From: an uncultured Clostridia bacterium
GTDB lineage: Bacteria; Bacillota; Clostridia; Christensenellales; CALWSW01
Length of the DNA stretch: 15,047 nt
Direction of reading: 5' to 3'
Assembly (NCBI GenBank): GCA_937874755.1
Contig: CALNBC010000145.1
Span: 1 to 15,047, forward strand
In this document: one piece after another, positions 13,708 to 15,047 of the stretch
Position numbering within the stretch: position 1 is the stretch's first letter
Layout of the letters: each line of letters begins with the position of its first letter
The notes under the pieces: model-generated
What the model was told of the DNA's origin: nothing
The model's database searches: none
What the model saw: only the letters and a program-made list of their open reading frames with translations
Translations under genes and position numbers: made by a program

Positions 13708-13770
13708 GGCGTTTGAGGTCGAACATTCGCGTCGAATGTACAATACCGCTTATGTATCCATGTAGTCTTA

Positions 13771-13834
13771 ATGAGCATATGAGCATTTACTCATATTGTA
13801 CGCATTCAAAAACCATTTGTCAATGGCTTTTGAA
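13771..13834 (-). promoter_or_regulatory. ars promoter and ArsR operator, overlapping an upstream terminator hairpin
   Basis: On the minus strand TTGACA (13823-13818), exactly 17 bases, and TACAAT (13800-13795): a near-consensus promoter. Overlapping the -10 and the likely start point is a palindrome, ATATGAG (13777-13783), six bases, CTCATAT (13790-13796), the expected form for an ArsR/SmtB-family operator. ATGAGCAT also occurs twice in tandem (13771, 13779). The -35 box overlaps the loop and one arm of a hairpin (13805-13817 with 13822-13834, one mismatch, T-rich on the minus strand) that probably terminates the oxidoreductase transcript. Confidence 0.75.
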
Positions 13835-13842
13835 AATCTTGT

Positions 13843-15047
13843 TTATTTTTTATTGTGGGTTTTGCTGTACTGAGTGTACCCACCCGAGAGATTAAACACC
13901 TGTGAAAAGCCTTTGTTGATAAGTATATTCTGCACTGCGTTCCCAGTGATGCCCTTGTTGCAGTAGGCGACGATTGCGGTTTCTTTATCCAGTATATCCG
14001 CAACGTTCCTAAGCTTCTCCTGGGAGATACTCTCGGCGGTATTGATATGGTTCTTGTTGTACTGCGCAGTTACCCGTGAATCGATCAATTTGTATGGCTC
14101 TCCTGATTGCATAAGCGAGTCCAATTCTTGTGCCGTTATGAGCTGCCTACCTTTTTGAATTGCATTATGTAGTATCATGCCGGTGTACATCACCGGATCT
14201 TTGGTCGTCGAGAACGGCGGAGCGTAACCCAAATCAAGGTGGAACAGGTCTTCTACATTCGCCTTAAAGGTTATGGCGGTTACAAACACGTCCAGCCTTT
14301 TGTCGACCCCGTCCTCCCCTACTATTTGGACTCCCAGCAGCCTGCCGCTATTTTTATCCGCTATGCCCTTTATTATCATTTCCTTGCCATTCATGTATTC
14401 TGGCTTGCTGGGCTTAATGTTGTGGCAGATTGCTACATCGTAGCCCTGCTCCTTGGCTTCGCGCTCAGAAAGCCCCGTCTGTCCTACGGCTAAATCGAAC
14501 ACCTTGAATATTCCGGTACCTAGAACACCCTTGAATTCCAAATCACCGCCCGTTACACAGTCGCCGGCGATTCTGCCTGTTTTATTGGCGGTGGAGCCCA
14601 ACGGACGGTAGACTGGCTTTCCTGTGATAACATGGAAATGCTCGATGCAGTCCCCGCAGGCATATATATCAGGTATGTTGGTCTCCATCCTTGAGTTGAC
14701 CTTGATTGCGCCTGCAACGCCTAATTCTATTCCGGCGGCAGCGGCCAGCTCGGTATTGGGGCGTACACCTGTAGAGAGCACCACAATTTCGGCTTTTATC
14801 TCTTCGCCATCCTCTAGCAATACCAAATCTTTTGTAATCTCCACGACAGAAGCCCCAGTCAATACAGTCACGCCGTTCTTTTTAATGTGCTCCTCAACAT
14901 GAACTGCCATATCGCTATCCAATCCTGGAGTGACTTGTGGCAGTCTTTCCAACAGTGTTACTTCGATGCCTAGATTTTTAAGGTTTTCGCAGACCTCGAG
15001 ACCTATAAACCCCGTGCCTACGATAGCCGCAGTGTGGGGATGATTAT
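13843..15047 (-). CDS. Pyridine nucleotide-disulfide oxidoreductase with C-terminal rhodanese domain (5' partial)
   Basis: 400 codons are visible and the frame is open to the window edge. An internal TTG at 14952 is not the start, because the NAD(P)H-binding motif IVGTGFIGLE lies upstream of it. About 150 N-terminal residues, with the FAD-binding fold and the redox cysteine, are missing. Seen in order: the NAD(P)H domain, STGVRPN, the second FAD motif IYACGDC, the dimerisation domain with YAPPFSTTKDPV typical of CoA-disulfide reductases, and a rhodanese domain (last about 100 residues) with putative active cysteine in CNKGITG. The usual arginine of the rhodanese loop appears to be absent. The family includes CoA-disulfide reductases and NADH oxidase/polysulfide reductases. 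Next to ars genes it may supply thiol or sulfur redox chemistry. Confidence 0.88.
   Translation of the reverse strand, partial: NHPHTAAIVGTGFIGLEVCENLKNLGIEVTLLERLPQVTPGLDSDMAVHVEEHIKKNGVTVLTGASVVEITKDLVLLEDGEEIKAEIVVLSTGVRPNTELAAAAGIELGVAGAIKVNSRMETNIPDIYACGDCIEHFHVITGKPVYRPLGSTANKTGRIAGDCVTGGDLEFKGVLGTGIFKVFDLAVGQTGLSEREAKEQGYDVAICHNIKPSKPEYMNGKEMIIKGIADKNSGRLLGVQIVGEDGVDKRLDVFVTAITFKANVEDLFHLDLGYAPPFSTTKDPVMYTGMILHNAIQKGRQLITAQELDSLMQSGEPYKLIDSRVTAQYNKNHINTAESISQEKLRNVADILDKETAIVAYCNKGITGNAVQNILINKGFSQVFNLSGGYTQYSKTHNKK

Noticed and set aside
1..15047. Insertion sequences, transposases, integrases or phage genes
   Set aside because: No reading frame resembles them, and no terminal inverted repeats with target duplications were found by eye. 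The tRNA at the left edge shows no repeated 3' end within the window.

Overview
The window looks like chromosomal DNA of a mid-GC anaerobic Bacillota, probably a clostridial gut-type bacterium. This is inferred from strong AGGAGG-type ribosome sites, sigma-A-like promoters, a tRNA with encoded CCA, a lipobox lipoprotein and the gene families present. No 16S or other phylogenetic marker is present, so the taxonomy is only suggestive.

Layout. (1) 1-90: 3' end of a class II tRNA, probably tRNA-Leu(CAG), with its terminator. (2) 190-345: gene-free DNA with three separate hairpins. (3) 355-4131, minus strand: a cluster of uncharacterised cysteine-rich proteins. It holds a stand-alone treble-cysteine protein, a coiled-coil/zinc-ribbon protein, a four-ribbon protein, a larger multi-zinc protein, a tandem-domain protein split by a +1 frameshift, and a zinc-ribbon protein with a DUF4870-like membrane part. 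Two promoters in the cluster share an unusual upstream element. (4) 4420-7467, plus strand: a lipoprotein solute-binding protein followed by a membrane-anchored regulator with an extracytoplasmic sensor region and a cytoplasmic LuxR-type helix-turn-helix. There is no transporter permease, so this looks like a signalling pair. (5) 7495-9624, minus strand: dihydroxyacetone kinase subunits in the order dhaL-dhaK with their promoter and a strong terminator. (6) 9717-10846: an isolated hairpin, a small cupin gene and a convergent papain-like cysteine peptidase homologue. (7) 10941-15047, minus strand: an arsenic-related cluster. It holds a pyridine nucleotide-disulfide oxidoreductase with a C-terminal rhodanese domain (running off the right edge), arsR, arsD and a double-domain arsA, with a clear promoter and operator.

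How the genes may work together. ArsR should repress arsR-arsD-arsA until arsenite or antimonite binds. ArsD would hand the metalloid to ArsA, the ATPase of an efflux pump, but no pump gene (arsB/acr3) is in view. DhaL and DhaK would phosphorylate dihydroxyacetone or a related short ketose, but no DhaM phosphodonor is present here. The lipoprotein and membrane LuxR protein probably sense an extracellular ligand and regulate transcription from the membrane. The zinc-ribbon cluster has no assigned function. Its make-up (many structural zinc sites, a coiled coil and one membrane protein) suggests a membrane-associated protein assembly. The zinc-ribbon cluster and the lipoprotein/LuxR module are the best candidates for undescribed biology.
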